Assembly: GCA_947500385.1 (NCBI GenBank)
Contig: CANMSA010000002.1
Location: 124,001 to 188,000, forward strand
Origin: an uncultured Flavobacteriaceae bacterium
GTDB lineage: Bacteria; Bacteroidota; Bacteroidia; Flavobacteriales; Flavobacteriaceae
Reading direction: 5' to 3'
DNA length: 64,000 nucleotides
Shown here: positions 52,748-61,944 of the stretch, one piece after another
How the letters are laid out: each line of letters starts with the position of its first letter
Numbering within the stretch: position 1 is the first letter of the stretch
Position numbers and translations under genes: made by a program
The notes under the pieces: generated by a model
Seen by the model: the letters and a program-made list of their open reading frames with translations, nothing else
Told to the model about the DNA's origin: nothing
The model's database searches: none

Positions 52748-55700
52748 CTAACGTTTTATAACTTTTAAGCTTTGGTTCCCAAGTTTAAGAAAATAGATGC
52801 CGGTGGGCAGGTTTGCCATATGAATAGCCTTGGGAATGCTTTTTTGAACCTTGCCTTGATCCACCAGGCGCCCGGTGAAGTCATATAAGTAGTAGTTGCC
52901 CTCGAACTCCTTGTTTTCAAGGACAAAAGAATCCAATACGGGATTTGGATATAGTAAGAAATTATCTTTCCCTGTTTCCAGTTGAGACGAGGCCGCGGCT
53001 GCGGTCGTATCCGTACTTTCAAATAGCCATTGTGTCCAATTTCCGGTCCAAGAATTGGGTCTTAGGACCAAGGTCCGATTTTGCTCATTTAAGGCGCGAA
53101 CATATTTGCCGGTACTTTTATTGACCAAATAGGAATGAATCCCGTCTGGTGCAGGTATGGTGGACCATTGCACCCAAGATCCCGACCAACTCGCAGGTTT
53201 CTGCTGTATCTCAGCACCATTGGTATTCGTAGCTGGCCTAAAATGCATGCCGGTCTTTTTGTTCTTTAAGATAAAGTACCCGGATTCTGTTGTTATTTTC
53301 TCCCATTTAAACCAATCGGTATTATCGTTTTCAGTGACTAAAATAGGGGAGTCTACGGCATTTGTATACGGTCTTATATAGGCGCCAAGCTGCTTGTTTT
53401 TGATGTAAAAGTAAGCCGTGGCCGTTTCACAGGCGGTGCCTCCTGAAGCTTTGGTGGTCGATTTTTCGGTTCCGTTTTCATCCGACCAGTATATCTTGGT
53501 TGTATTGGCACCGTTTACCGTGATGGTCTCAAAAAAACTATCTCCGTTTGGAACGGTCAAAGATCCTGTTTGATCGGTGCCATACACCTCCCACTGCAGC
53601 GGCACGTCAAAATCGTTCGGATTTCGAACCCGCCAGTTTCTAGTAGCACTCGGATCATCTGAACACATGGAAGTCAGTAGGAGGTTTTCAATAGGTACTG
53701 GAGTATCGTCTCCTACGCTGACATTGGTGTTGGGAAAGGAGGCCAAGGTGCCACTATAGTCCCCGTTGAACAGGTTGAGGAAAACGAGGTACGCATCCCC
53801 TTCAGCCGCATCTTCGGGCACAGTGATGTCCAAGGATACGGTCCCACTGGTATTGCCCGTTACCGGTGTGGATGCCCCGCTGTTGAGTTCTACCCATTCC
53901 CCCGATGCGGTGTCAAAAATATTGATAAAGATATTCCCGTCCTCCAGGGCGCTATACTCGATTTCTATTGGGGTGATGCTACCTGGGGCGAAGGTCTCGG
54001 GAATGCTGGCCGAGATGCTGTTTTCTGTAGGCCCCGGGTCGCCCGCCCCCACGCTGACATTGGTATTGGGGAAGCTGGCCAGGGTACCGCTATAGTCGCC
54101 GTTGAACAGGTTGAGGAAAACGAGGTACGCATCCCCTTCAGCCGCATCTTCGGGCACGGTGATGTCCAAGGATACGGTGCCACTGGTATTGCCGGCCACC
54201 GGGGTGGAGGCCCCGCTATTGAGCTCTACCCATTCCCCCGAGGCGGTATCAAAAATATTGATAAAGATATTCCCGTCCTCCAGGGCGCTGTAGGCTATTT
54301 CGATCGGGGTAACACTCCCAGGGGCAAAATTCTCCGGGATGGCGGCCGAAATGCTATTCTCGGTCGGTACGGTAGTGTTTTCCCCTATACTGACATTGGT
54401 ATTGGGAAAGGAGGCCAGAGTGCCACTATAGTCGCCGTTGAACAGGTTGAGGAACACAATATAGGTATCCCCTTCTGCCGTACCTTCGGGCACGGTGATG
54501 TCCAAAGAGACGGTCCCGCTGGTATTGCCCGTTACCGGTGTGGATGCCCCGCTGTTAAGTTCTACCCATTCCCCCGAGGAGGTATCGAAAATATTGATAA
54601 AGATGTTGGCATCCTCCAGGGCGCTGTACTCGATTTCTATTGGGGTGACGCTACCTGGGGCGAAGCTCTCGGGAATGCTGGCCGAGATGCTGTTCTCGCT
54701 GGGTACCGTGCTGCCCTCGCCGACACTGACCATGGTCTGTGGAAATGAGGCAAGGGTACCACTGTAATCCACGTTGAAGAGATTTAAAAATACCAGATAG
54801 TCATCTCCTTCTCTTGCGTACGCTGGTACGGTGATATCCAAAGAGACGGTACCAGTGGTATTGGCGATAACGCTTTGTGAGGACCCGCTGTTGAGCTCTA
54901 CCCATTCTCCTGAGGAGGTATCGAAGATGTTCAGAAAAATGTTGCCATCCTCTAGGGCACTGTACTCGATTTCTATTGGAGTGACGCTTCCCGGGGCAAA
55001 GCTATCGGGAATCACTGCATTGATACTGTTTTCGGTCGCCGGAGTAGTGTCGTCCTCTTTAAAGGTGATGTTTACCTGTTCTCTTGCTAGAATCTCGGAC
55101 CAGCCTACATCGAAGATCGTTAGCCATACAAAATAACTACCCTCCACATCTACATCGGCCGGAATGTCATAGGTAAAGGTCTCGGTGCCCGAGGTATCCG
55201 CCACTATTGGGACGGATTTCCCATCGGCCAGTTGCACCCATTCTCCAGTGGAGGTTTCGAATATATTGATAAATAGATTGCCATCGTCGGCCGTGGTATA
55301 GTCCACATCGAACTCCAGCGTTGTACCGGGCGGTATAAAAGATGGGATTTCTGCCGATACGGTATGTCTTACCGGTTTTTCACCTGACAAATACACGGTT
55401 AAGGGCTGCCCGGGATAAATGGCAAGTTCAGTAGAAAGGTCTGTGGCCAATAATTGGATGTCCACAGTATAAAAATCCCCTGCGGGCAAGTCATTTGGAA
55501 TTTCAAAGGAGAGGTTGACCTCACCGGTTCCGGGTACCACTTCACTAGAAACAGCCAACATTTCCACCGTTTCAGTAGAGGAATTGTCGAATAACCGCAT
55601 TACCACGATGGCATCTTGGTCTGAGGTGTAGTTGATGGAAGCAGAGAACGTCTCTCCTTGTTCAATTTCATCTACCAACGTGGCTGCGACGAAGTTGGAA

Positions 55701-57679
55701 GGATTCCCCACATCAATCGTGTCGTCTTTCGAATCCTTTCCCACAAAATGGGCCAATAATTTTACGTAGGCCGCTTGGTAGTAGATAGCAGGCTCGTTTA
55801 AGGTCCAACTTTCGGTGATTTGTTGCAATTGGTCGTCCCAACCAAGGTTTTCTACGGAAAATGACTTTTCCGCAGGTTGATTTCGAACTTCACCGGCATA
55901 GAGTGTATTCCCGAGCTTAACCCCATATGGCAAATTGTCGTTATAATTTTGATTGGGCCCTCCAGGGAGGAAACCGGGTGCCGGCCCATATTGATTGTCA
56001 AGGGCATTGTCATATTCGGTGCCCTCTTCGAACCAGGTATGAAAAATTTCAGTGGTCGAGAACTCGGCCCCATATTGGATCATGGGCGATTCTTTCATAT
56101 TGGTCAAATACACCATGGAGAAAGGATTTACCCCATGAAAATGATGCAATACATTTTGTGCTTTTTCTTTGTATTTGGCGTTGTTTCCAACATTGACGCC
56201 TGTTCGGAAAAAGTCATAGGAAGCATCGGCCAAATTGCTGCGCACATAGGCACTTCCCCAGTGATAAGCATCAAAATTGGCGCCGTATAGGTCGTCTTCC
56301 CGGTTGAACATATAAACCGCTGCATTGTTGCTTCCGGAAGTTTTGTTGTTGATTATATTGGCCCTTGCAGTGGCATCGGCATTAGGGAGGGAAGCATAAA
56401 AAGTAAGGGCGTCTCCCATAAAGGCATTGTAGCGCCCCCAAGCGTTAAAGGCGATAAAGTTGTTGTTGCTTTCGTAGTACTCCAAAAAGGCCTCATTGTA
56501 TTTTTCATCCCCGGTAGCCGCATATAGGTAAGCGGCCGCTACAGAAGCTTCTCCTTTTTGGTAGTTCACTTCCCGATCCGCATCTCCGCAGCATATACCG
56601 CTTCCATCGGCATCCACTTGGTAGGCTTTGTTCGGATCGAATTGCGGGTCGCATCCCGTCTCAAAAGTGCCTCCGTTCAAATCGGCAAAGTTGCTCCATG
56701 CCAGTTCTGCCCGCATCTTAAGTTCTTCCGCATAACCATTTAGGCATCCAACATCCTTAAAAACCAAATAGGCATGGGCAAACATGGCCGCCGCTGCAAT
56801 CGTAGAGGAAGAACATTTTTGTTCATAATAGCGTCTGCGTTCATCTTCCCAAGGCACCTCGCCAAATCCACGTACCCCGGATTTAATATGTACCCCGCCA
56901 TCGTCCAAATCTTGCATTTTCATGATCCAGTCGAGTTCCCATTTTAGTTCGTCCAACAAATCTGGGACTTCATTGCCCGATTCCGGAATGTTTAGGTCCA
57001 AGGTATTCCACATGCTCTTATTTTCGGTATAAGAGGTCAATAATGAATGTACGGGAGGGGAGGCAAAAGTGACATATTTGTTGGAATCACCCGCATCCAT
57101 CCACCCTCCGCTCAAGTCCTTGACTAAGGACTCGTTTTCAAGGTCGTCCACGAAATAGGAATGTTCGTCTTCCTTGTTAAAGACTTCATTGACCACCCAA
57201 TTGCTTTCTGCATAAGGGGCTTCTTTCTTAATACCGGAGCGATTGTAATAGAACATGCGCACTGCGGCACGTAGAACATCTTTGTATACAGCGTCCCCGA
57301 TATGGAATTTATAGGATCGTACATCGTTTTCCACATCGTAAACATAATAATCCCCATTTTCTTGTAGGTCGGAGAACGTGAACCACCAGCCGCGGTCTCC
57401 CGAATTTTCGTGCGTAGCCCCTTGGTTCCAAACTTCTGGACTTCCTGAGTAGACCGTTTCATTGGTATCCCATTTTCGAACTTCGTAGGTGCTTCCCGGA
57501 ACGAAGGAATCATCGGAATTGTACCCTATTTGTGGATCCGCGATTACCGCATACTTTGTATCACCGGTTCGATATCCGAACTGATCAACCGTGATATATT
57601 TTTGAAGTGTGCCCTGTTGTGCCTGTAATAATAAGGCGCCATTTACAAGCAAGCATGCTAGAAATAGTATTTTTTTCAT
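52748..57679 (-). CDS. Multidomain GH9 glycoside hydrolase with T9SS type-A tail
   Basis: 1643 residues. Signal peptide (1-20); N-terminal Ig-like domain (about 25-110, ITVDQFGYRTGDTKYAVI); GH9 catalytic domain (about 125-645) with GGWMDAGDSNKYVTF (Asp pair about 190) and the late Glu in NEPAIYYQAAYVKLL (about 628). Six Ig-like modules follow. The last four, ending near residue 1326, are nearly identical 112-residue units (336 bp in DNA). Then come a small unknown domain, a ricin-like beta-trefoil (about 1415-1560; YFYIKNKQLGAYIRP) and a C-terminal T9SS type-A domain (LYPNPVLDSFVLENK...). GH9 enzymes mostly cleave beta-1,4-glucans. Probably surface-bound or released through T9SS. Confidence 0.93.
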   Translation of the reverse strand: MKKILFLACLLVNGALLLQAQQGTLQKYITVDQFGYRTGDTKYAVIADPQIGYNSDDSFVPGSTYEVRKWDTNETVYSGSPEVWNQGATHENSGDRGWWFTFSDLQENGDYYVYDVENDVRSYKFHIGDAVYKDVLRAAVRMFYYNRSGIKKEAPYAESNWVVNEVFNKEDEHSYFVDDLENESLVKDLSGGWMDAGDSNKYVTFASPPVHSLLTSYTENKSMWNTLDLNIPESGNEVPDLLDELKWELDWIMKMQDLDDGGVHIKSGVRGFGEVPWEDERRRYYEQKCSSSTIAAAAMFAHAYLVFKDVGCLNGYAEELKMRAELAWSNFADLNGGTFETGCDPQFDPNKAYQVDADGSGICCGDADREVNYQKGEASVAAAYLYAATGDEKYNEAFLEYYESNNNFIAFNAWGRYNAFMGDALTFYASLPNADATARANIINNKTSGSNNAAVYMFNREDDLYGANFDAYHWGSAYVRSNLADASYDFFRTGVNVGNNAKYKEKAQNVLHHFHGVNPFSMVYLTNMKESPMIQYGAEFSTTEIFHTWFEEGTEYDNALDNQYGPAPGFLPGGPNQNYNDNLPYGVKLGNTLYAGEVRNQPAEKSFSVENLGWDDQLQQITESWTLNEPAIYYQAAYVKLLAHFVGKDSKDDTIDVGNPSNFVAATLVDEIEQGETFSASINYTSDQDAIVVMRLFDNSSTETVEMLAVSSEVVPGTGEVNLSFEIPNDLPAGDFYTVDIQLLATDLSTELAIYPGQPLTVYLSGEKPVRHTVSAEIPSFIPPGTTLEFDVDYTTADDGNLFINIFETSTGEWVQLADGKSVPIVADTSGTETFTYDIPADVDVEGSYFVWLTIFDVGWSEILAREQVNITFKEDDTTPATENSINAVIPDSFAPGSVTPIEIEYSALEDGNIFLNIFDTSSGEWVELNSGSSQSVIANTTGTVSLDITVPAYAREGDDYLVFLNLFNVDYSGTLASFPQTMVSVGEGSTVPSENSISASIPESFAPGSVTPIEIEYSALEDANIFINIFDTSSGEWVELNSGASTPVTGNTSGTVSLDITVPEGTAEGDTYIVFLNLFNGDYSGTLASFPNTNVSIGENTTVPTENSISAAIPENFAPGSVTPIEIAYSALEDGNIFINIFDTASGEWVELNSGASTPVAGNTSGTVSLDITVPEDAAEGDAYLVFLNLFNGDYSGTLASFPNTNVSVGAGDPGPTENSISASIPETFAPGSITPIEIEYSALEDGNIFINIFDTASGEWVELNSGASTPVTGNTSGTVSLDITVPEDAAEGDAYLVFLNLFNGDYSGTLASFPNTNVSVGDDTPVPIENLLLTSMCSDDPSATRNWRVRNPNDFDVPLQWEVYGTDQTGSLTVPNGDSFFETITVNGANTTKIYWSDENGTEKSTTKASGGTACETATAYFYIKNKQLGAYIRPYTNAVDSPILVTENDNTDWFKWEKITTESGYFILKNKKTGMHFRPATNTNGAEIQQKPASWSGSWVQWSTIPAPDGIHSYLVNKSTGKYVRALNEQNRTLVLRPNSWTGNWTQWLFESTDTTAAAASSQLETGKDNFLLYPNPVLDSFVLENKEFEGNYYLYDFTGRLVDQGKVQKSIPKAIHMANLPTGIYFLKLGNQSLKVIKR
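53700..55040 (-). repeat. Four tandem 336-bp coding repeats inside the GH9 gene
   Basis: The same segment (plus-strand TATAGTCGCCGTTGAACAGG or its variant) recurs at 53755, 54091, 54427 and 54763, exactly 336 bp (112 codons) apart. DNA identity between units is very high, suggesting recent amplification or gene conversion. The copy nearest the catalytic domain is the most diverged. Confidence 0.9.
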
Positions 57680-57776
57680 TTTTTTGTTTATGATGTTTTT
57701 TAAATGGAAGGGATGCTACCGCCTTGTCACGATATCTTTTAGCCGTATAAGTCTGATCAAGGGCCAAGGGTAAAAT

Positions 57777-57800
57777 CACCCCTCTCCAAAAGGAGAGAGG
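57777..57800 (-). terminator. Candidate hairpin terminator after the second GH9 gene
   Basis: On the minus strand CCTCTCTCC-TTTT-GGAGAGGGG (one T-G pair) is followed by TGATTTTAC, 36 bp after the stop at 57836. The T-run is interrupted, so this is a moderate call. Confidence 0.5.
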
Positions 57801-57835
57801 TAATTTTGCAACTAACAAGAAGGATATTTCCAGTA

Positions 57836-60800
57836 TTACTCTTTAATGAACTTGAATGTTTTTTGCGAGGTACGCAACAGGTACATTCCCGATTCAAGCG
57901 TCGTAATATCAATATCTGTCTGGGCGCCATCGGATAGGTTCCCTGTTTTTACGGTTCTGCCCGAAAGATCGTAGATGGCGTATGGAGCCTCTGTTTTTGA
58001 ATGTGTTAAGACTATGGAATTCTTTGCGGGGTTGGGATACAATAGCATGCGTACTTCCCCATCTGGTAAACTGGCCTTTAAACTGGTTGCCGTCGGCTCA
58101 AATACCCAACGGGTCCAACTACCGCTCCAAGATGTTGGTCTTGCCACCAAGTATCGATCCGTATTACTCAAGGCTCTAAAGTAAAGTCCGGTCTGTCTGT
58201 TGGCCAGGTGCACATAGGTACCATCCCCGCTATCCACTTCTGTCCATTGTGTATAACTCCCACTCCAGCCCGTTGATTTTTGAGCCATCACCGAGCCATC
58301 GGTCTTCACATCTGCGTTGTCCGCTGGTCTAAAGTATTTGCCAGATTCCTTGTTCTTCAAATAGAAATGACCGTTACTCGTAGCGACTTTTTCCCAAAGG
58401 AACCAGTCGGAATTGTCTTTATCCTGTACCAATATCTGCGCGTTGTCGGCCGCACTTGCGGGTCGAAGGTAATCTCCCAGTTGTTTGTTGCGGATATAAT
58501 AATAGGTGGTGTCGTTGTTATTGTTTCCACCATTGCAGGAGAGGGTTCCATAATTGAAATAACCGGTACACCAGAGATTGTCATCATCACCACAACCAGG
58601 GCCACGAGTAGCGGTATCCTCCGTTTCATATACTTCATCGCACACAGTGATGCGATCAATGGCCAAGTTACGGTCACAACCATTGTCATTGGCATCGTTG
58701 GTAAAGGCGACTTCGACTGCTCCGCCAGAGAAACCAGTATAGGTGTAGTTGGTAAAACTGGTTCCTATGTTGTTCCAGGTTTGCACAGTACTACCATCGA
58801 CCCTTAATTCCATGGTTTCAGAGCCGCAGGTGCCGCGCGCGCGAATAACGATGTCACCATTTCCTGGATCAGGGTCGTCTCCTACAACGCTTACCGCGGT
58901 ATTCGGAAAGGAAGCGAGGGTGCTGCTCCAATCTTGGTTGAACATGTTCAGATATAGGATGTAACCAGTTCCAATCGGGGTATTCGCCGGGATGTCGACC
59001 AATAGGGTTACATTCCCTGACCCGGCGCTTACTGCCTGGGAAGCACCATCGCCATGGCTTATCCACTCAGTACCACTGGTATCGAACAACTGAGCAAAAA
59101 TATTGGCGCTGGCATTCGCGGTGTAACTCACATTCAAAGTGACCGTTTCCCCGGGGCTTACTTGCGCTGGAATGGTTGCATTGATGTTGTTGTTGTCTGG
59201 TTCCTCGCCACCCGTATTTTCCACAACTTCAATAGCTGTCGTCGGGAAGGTTGCCAAGTTGCCGCTGTAATCGCTGTTAAACATGTTCAAATACACCGCA
59301 TAGGTAGTTCCCAGTGCTGTGTTTGCCGGCACGTCTAATTGCAAGGTTACCGTACCACTTCCTGCCGAAACGTTTGAGGAAGCGTTTACCCCGTCTCCTA
59401 CGTCGGAATAGGGGTCGGTGCTACTATCTAAAAGGCTGATGAAGATGTTTCCCGTTTCATTAACGGTATAATTGATCGAAATGGAGGTGGATTTTCCTCG
59501 CTCTATCGTAGCAGGAAGAGTGGTGCTTATGTCATTGGAAGTACCTAAATCTTCATCATCGGGCTCTGGATCACCTGAGTCTTTTCCAACAAAATTCGCC
59601 AATAGCTTAACGTAGGCACTTTGATAGGTAATCGAGTTTTCGGTCAATGCATAAGGAAACGTTAGTTGGCTTAGACTCTCGTCATAGGCATCTAAGTTTT
59701 CGGTGTACAATTTGTCCTTTGGCTGATCTTTCATTTTTGAATTGTACACGGTGGTACCGATTTGTACATTGTAGGGATCCGGGTTGTTTACCAGCGAGGT
59801 CCATTGACTATTGGGACCACCCACTACATATCCAGGGGCAGGACCATTGTTTTCCTGGGCATTGTCGAAGTCGCTACCATCTTTGAACATGGTATGGAAC
59901 AAGGCATTCGCCGAACTTTCGGCACCCCAGCGAATTCTGCTGGAAGACCCCATATTTGTTAGGTAAGACATTTGCAGTGCATTTACGCCATGGAACCCGT
60001 GCAGAATGTTCAAGGCTCTTTTTTTGTACACCTTACTTTTGGAACTATTTGCGTTGGTTTCCCTAAACTTCAAGGCAACATTTCCGATGTTGGCCCTTGG
60101 TTTGGTATTTCCCCAATGATCTTGGGTATTGTCGGCACGGTAAAGGTGTTCATTACTGGTAATCACAAACTTTGCGTCATTGACCGCATCGTTTCGGGCC
60201 GATAAAATATTGGAAACCGCCGTTCCATTGTTGTTTGGCAATGTTAGGTATAATTCGAAGGCATCTGCCACCTGTGCTTCGTACATACCCCATTCTGTTG
60301 TTTTTTCACCGATATAGATTCCAGACTGGTAATAGTTTAGGAATTCGGTGTGGTATGAGTTGTTTCCTGTAATGACCCAAAGGTATAGTGCCGCAGTGGC
60401 CGCTTCGCCATTCTGAGTTGTAACGCCCCTATCCGCATCTCCGGAACGCACCGCTTTTGGGTCGCAATCCGTTTGTATTTGTCGGTTGTTTTTGCTGCTA
60501 TTGGCAAACCAATCCCAAGCATCGATGGCCGCTTGCCTTAAAGTATTGGCATAGGAATTCATCCCGATGCTTTGAAAGACCATACTGCCGTGGGCATACA
60601 TTCCTGCCGCTGCCAAGGTGGAAGAAGAACATTTTTTCTCATAAAACGCTCCGGAGTTATCGTTCATCACATCAGGATGGTTAAAGCCTACTTGGCCTAT
60701 TTTAATGAACACCCCCCCATCGTTGTCCTGCATTTTCAACAACCAATCCAGTTCAAACTTGACCTCGTCCAAAATGTCCGGAGTACTGTTGTTGCTTTCG

Positions 60801-61501
60801 GGAATATCGAGGTCCAGATTGTCCCAAAGATTTTTGTTTTCTGTGTAGGAGGTTAACAACTGATGAACAGTTACTTCTGCAAAAGTGACATATTTATTAC
60901 TGTCACCGGCGTCCATCCAGCCTCCGCTCATGTCGCGCGATGTACTTGCGACCTGGTTGTTTACATCAATAGCATTGTTATCTTGCTTGCGAAATCTTCC
61001 GCTAAATTTCCATGGATCGTCGCCAAACGATTTGGTAATGTTGTTTCCTGTGTTCGAAAGGCGTTGGTAATAAAAAGTTCGCATGGCGGCCTTTAGTACG
61101 TCTTCATATACATTTTCGCTCACATGGAAAACGTGTGAACGCCTATTTCGTTGTACATCGTAGATATAATAGTCCCCGATTTGATCCAACAAAGAGAAAT
61201 CGAACCACCAACCGCGATCTCCATTGTCGGAATCAGTGGCACCGTTGTTCCATTGAACAGGACTGCCAGACAGCATAACCGCATCATCTGAAAGGCGGCG
61301 TACTTGATAGTTGTTTCCCGGGCTAAAGGAGTCGTTCGAATTAAAACCCTCTTGAGGATCTGCGATAACCGCTACTTTGTCATCTCCGGGCCTGTAGCCG
61401 AACTGGTCTACCACAATGTATTTTTGTAAAGTTCCTGTCTGGGCAAAACCGGCATAAAATAAAAGCCCAATAAAGCATTGTAAAAATCGTCTCATAGTCA
61501 T
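57836..61501 (-). CDS. Multidomain GH9 glycoside hydrolase with CBM60-like domain and T9SS tail
   Basis: 1221 residues, paralogous to the gene downstream. Signal peptide, Ig-like N-domain (IVVDQFGYRPGDDKVAVI), GH9 catalytic domain (about 120-640; GGWMDAGDSNKYVTF about 195, and the C-terminal TENSITYQSAYVKLL Glu). Two Ig-like modules follow (about 660-870). A domain at about 884-990 (IVIRARGTCGSETMELRVDGSTVQTWN...DRNLAIDRI...LWCTGYFNYGT) matches calcium-dependent CBM60/xylan-binding modules. A ricin-like beta-trefoil (about 994-1140) and a T9SS type-A domain (LLYPNPAKNSIVL...) end the protein. It differs from its paralogue in carrying the CBM60-like module. The ORF start is ATG at 61499-61501; a second ATG two codons later is equally likely. 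Confidence 0.92.
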   Translation of the reverse strand: MTMRRFLQCFIGLLFYAGFAQTGTLQKYIVVDQFGYRPGDDKVAVIADPQEGFNSNDSFSPGNNYQVRRLSDDAVMLSGSPVQWNNGATDSDNGDRGWWFDFSLLDQIGDYYIYDVQRNRRSHVFHVSENVYEDVLKAAMRTFYYQRLSNTGNNITKSFGDDPWKFSGRFRKQDNNAIDVNNQVASTSRDMSGGWMDAGDSNKYVTFAEVTVHQLLTSYTENKNLWDNLDLDIPESNNSTPDILDEVKFELDWLLKMQDNDGGVFIKIGQVGFNHPDVMNDNSGAFYEKKCSSSTLAAAGMYAHGSMVFQSIGMNSYANTLRQAAIDAWDWFANSSKNNRQIQTDCDPKAVRSGDADRGVTTQNGEAATAALYLWVITGNNSYHTEFLNYYQSGIYIGEKTTEWGMYEAQVADAFELYLTLPNNNGTAVSNILSARNDAVNDAKFVITSNEHLYRADNTQDHWGNTKPRANIGNVALKFRETNANSSKSKVYKKRALNILHGFHGVNALQMSYLTNMGSSSRIRWGAESSANALFHTMFKDGSDFDNAQENNGPAPGYVVGGPNSQWTSLVNNPDPYNVQIGTTVYNSKMKDQPKDKLYTENLDAYDESLSQLTFPYALTENSITYQSAYVKLLANFVGKDSGDPEPDDEDLGTSNDISTTLPATIERGKSTSISINYTVNETGNIFISLLDSSTDPYSDVGDGVNASSNVSAGSGTVTLQLDVPANTALGTTYAVYLNMFNSDYSGNLATFPTTAIEVVENTGGEEPDNNNINATIPAQVSPGETVTLNVSYTANASANIFAQLFDTSGTEWISHGDGASQAVSAGSGNVTLLVDIPANTPIGTGYILYLNMFNQDWSSTLASFPNTAVSVVGDDPDPGNGDIVIRARGTCGSETMELRVDGSTVQTWNNIGTSFTNYTYTGFSGGAVEVAFTNDANDNGCDRNLAIDRITVCDEVYETEDTATRGPGCGDDDNLWCTGYFNYGTLSCNGGNNNNDTTYYYIRNKQLGDYLRPASAADNAQILVQDKDNSDWFLWEKVATSNGHFYLKNKESGKYFRPADNADVKTDGSVMAQKSTGWSGSYTQWTEVDSGDGTYVHLANRQTGLYFRALSNTDRYLVARPTSWSGSWTRWVFEPTATSLKASLPDGEVRMLLYPNPAKNSIVLTHSKTEAPYAIYDLSGRTVKTGNLSDGAQTDIDITTLESGMYLLRTSQKTFKFIKE

Positions 61502-61944
61502 TCTGTGTGTTAAGGTTAAACGAATTGATGTTTGGCGATTGAAAATTTTTCAATTTTCTGCCTTGAGACACTAGGAATGTAAAGTGGGCTTGGGAAGCTA
61601 AAAAAAGCTGCTGTGGATCTGGCCGCTTTGGAAGTGTTAATTATTTGTTATAAAACTAAGCACTTATTTGACATTTCCACAATTTGAGGGGTGTATTTTG
61701 TCGAAAACACAATTTTAAAGAAAAGAATGATAAAATAATGTCAGTTTCCGCTTTCCCTGTAAACCCTTTGTTTTCAATTGTTTAATTGTTTTTTGAAAAT
61801 GATTAAACAAAACCATTCTTCCAAAGTGAAGATTTAGGGCGGGTCGTTTAAAGGATAGTATCGGTTGTCATTGAATATGTCCGAGGCGTTGCTTCCAATG
61901 CACTGTACTGAGCATTTTGGGCAGGTTTTTGACCGTACATCTTT
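61502..61944. other. Intergenic region upstream of the second GH9 gene
   Basis: About 440 bp between two minus-strand genes. It is A/T-rich and should hold the GH9 promoter. The palindrome TTGAAAATTTTTCAA near 61540 is the only small symmetric element I see. No CACAAC pairs, no strong terminator for the upstream gene and no supported ORF. Confidence 0.4.

Noticed and set aside
55877-56290. Plus-strand ORFs opposite the GH9 genes (for example 55877..56290 and 58280..58807)
   Set aside because: Antisense shadows; the minus-strand GH9 reading frames are unambiguous by domain content.
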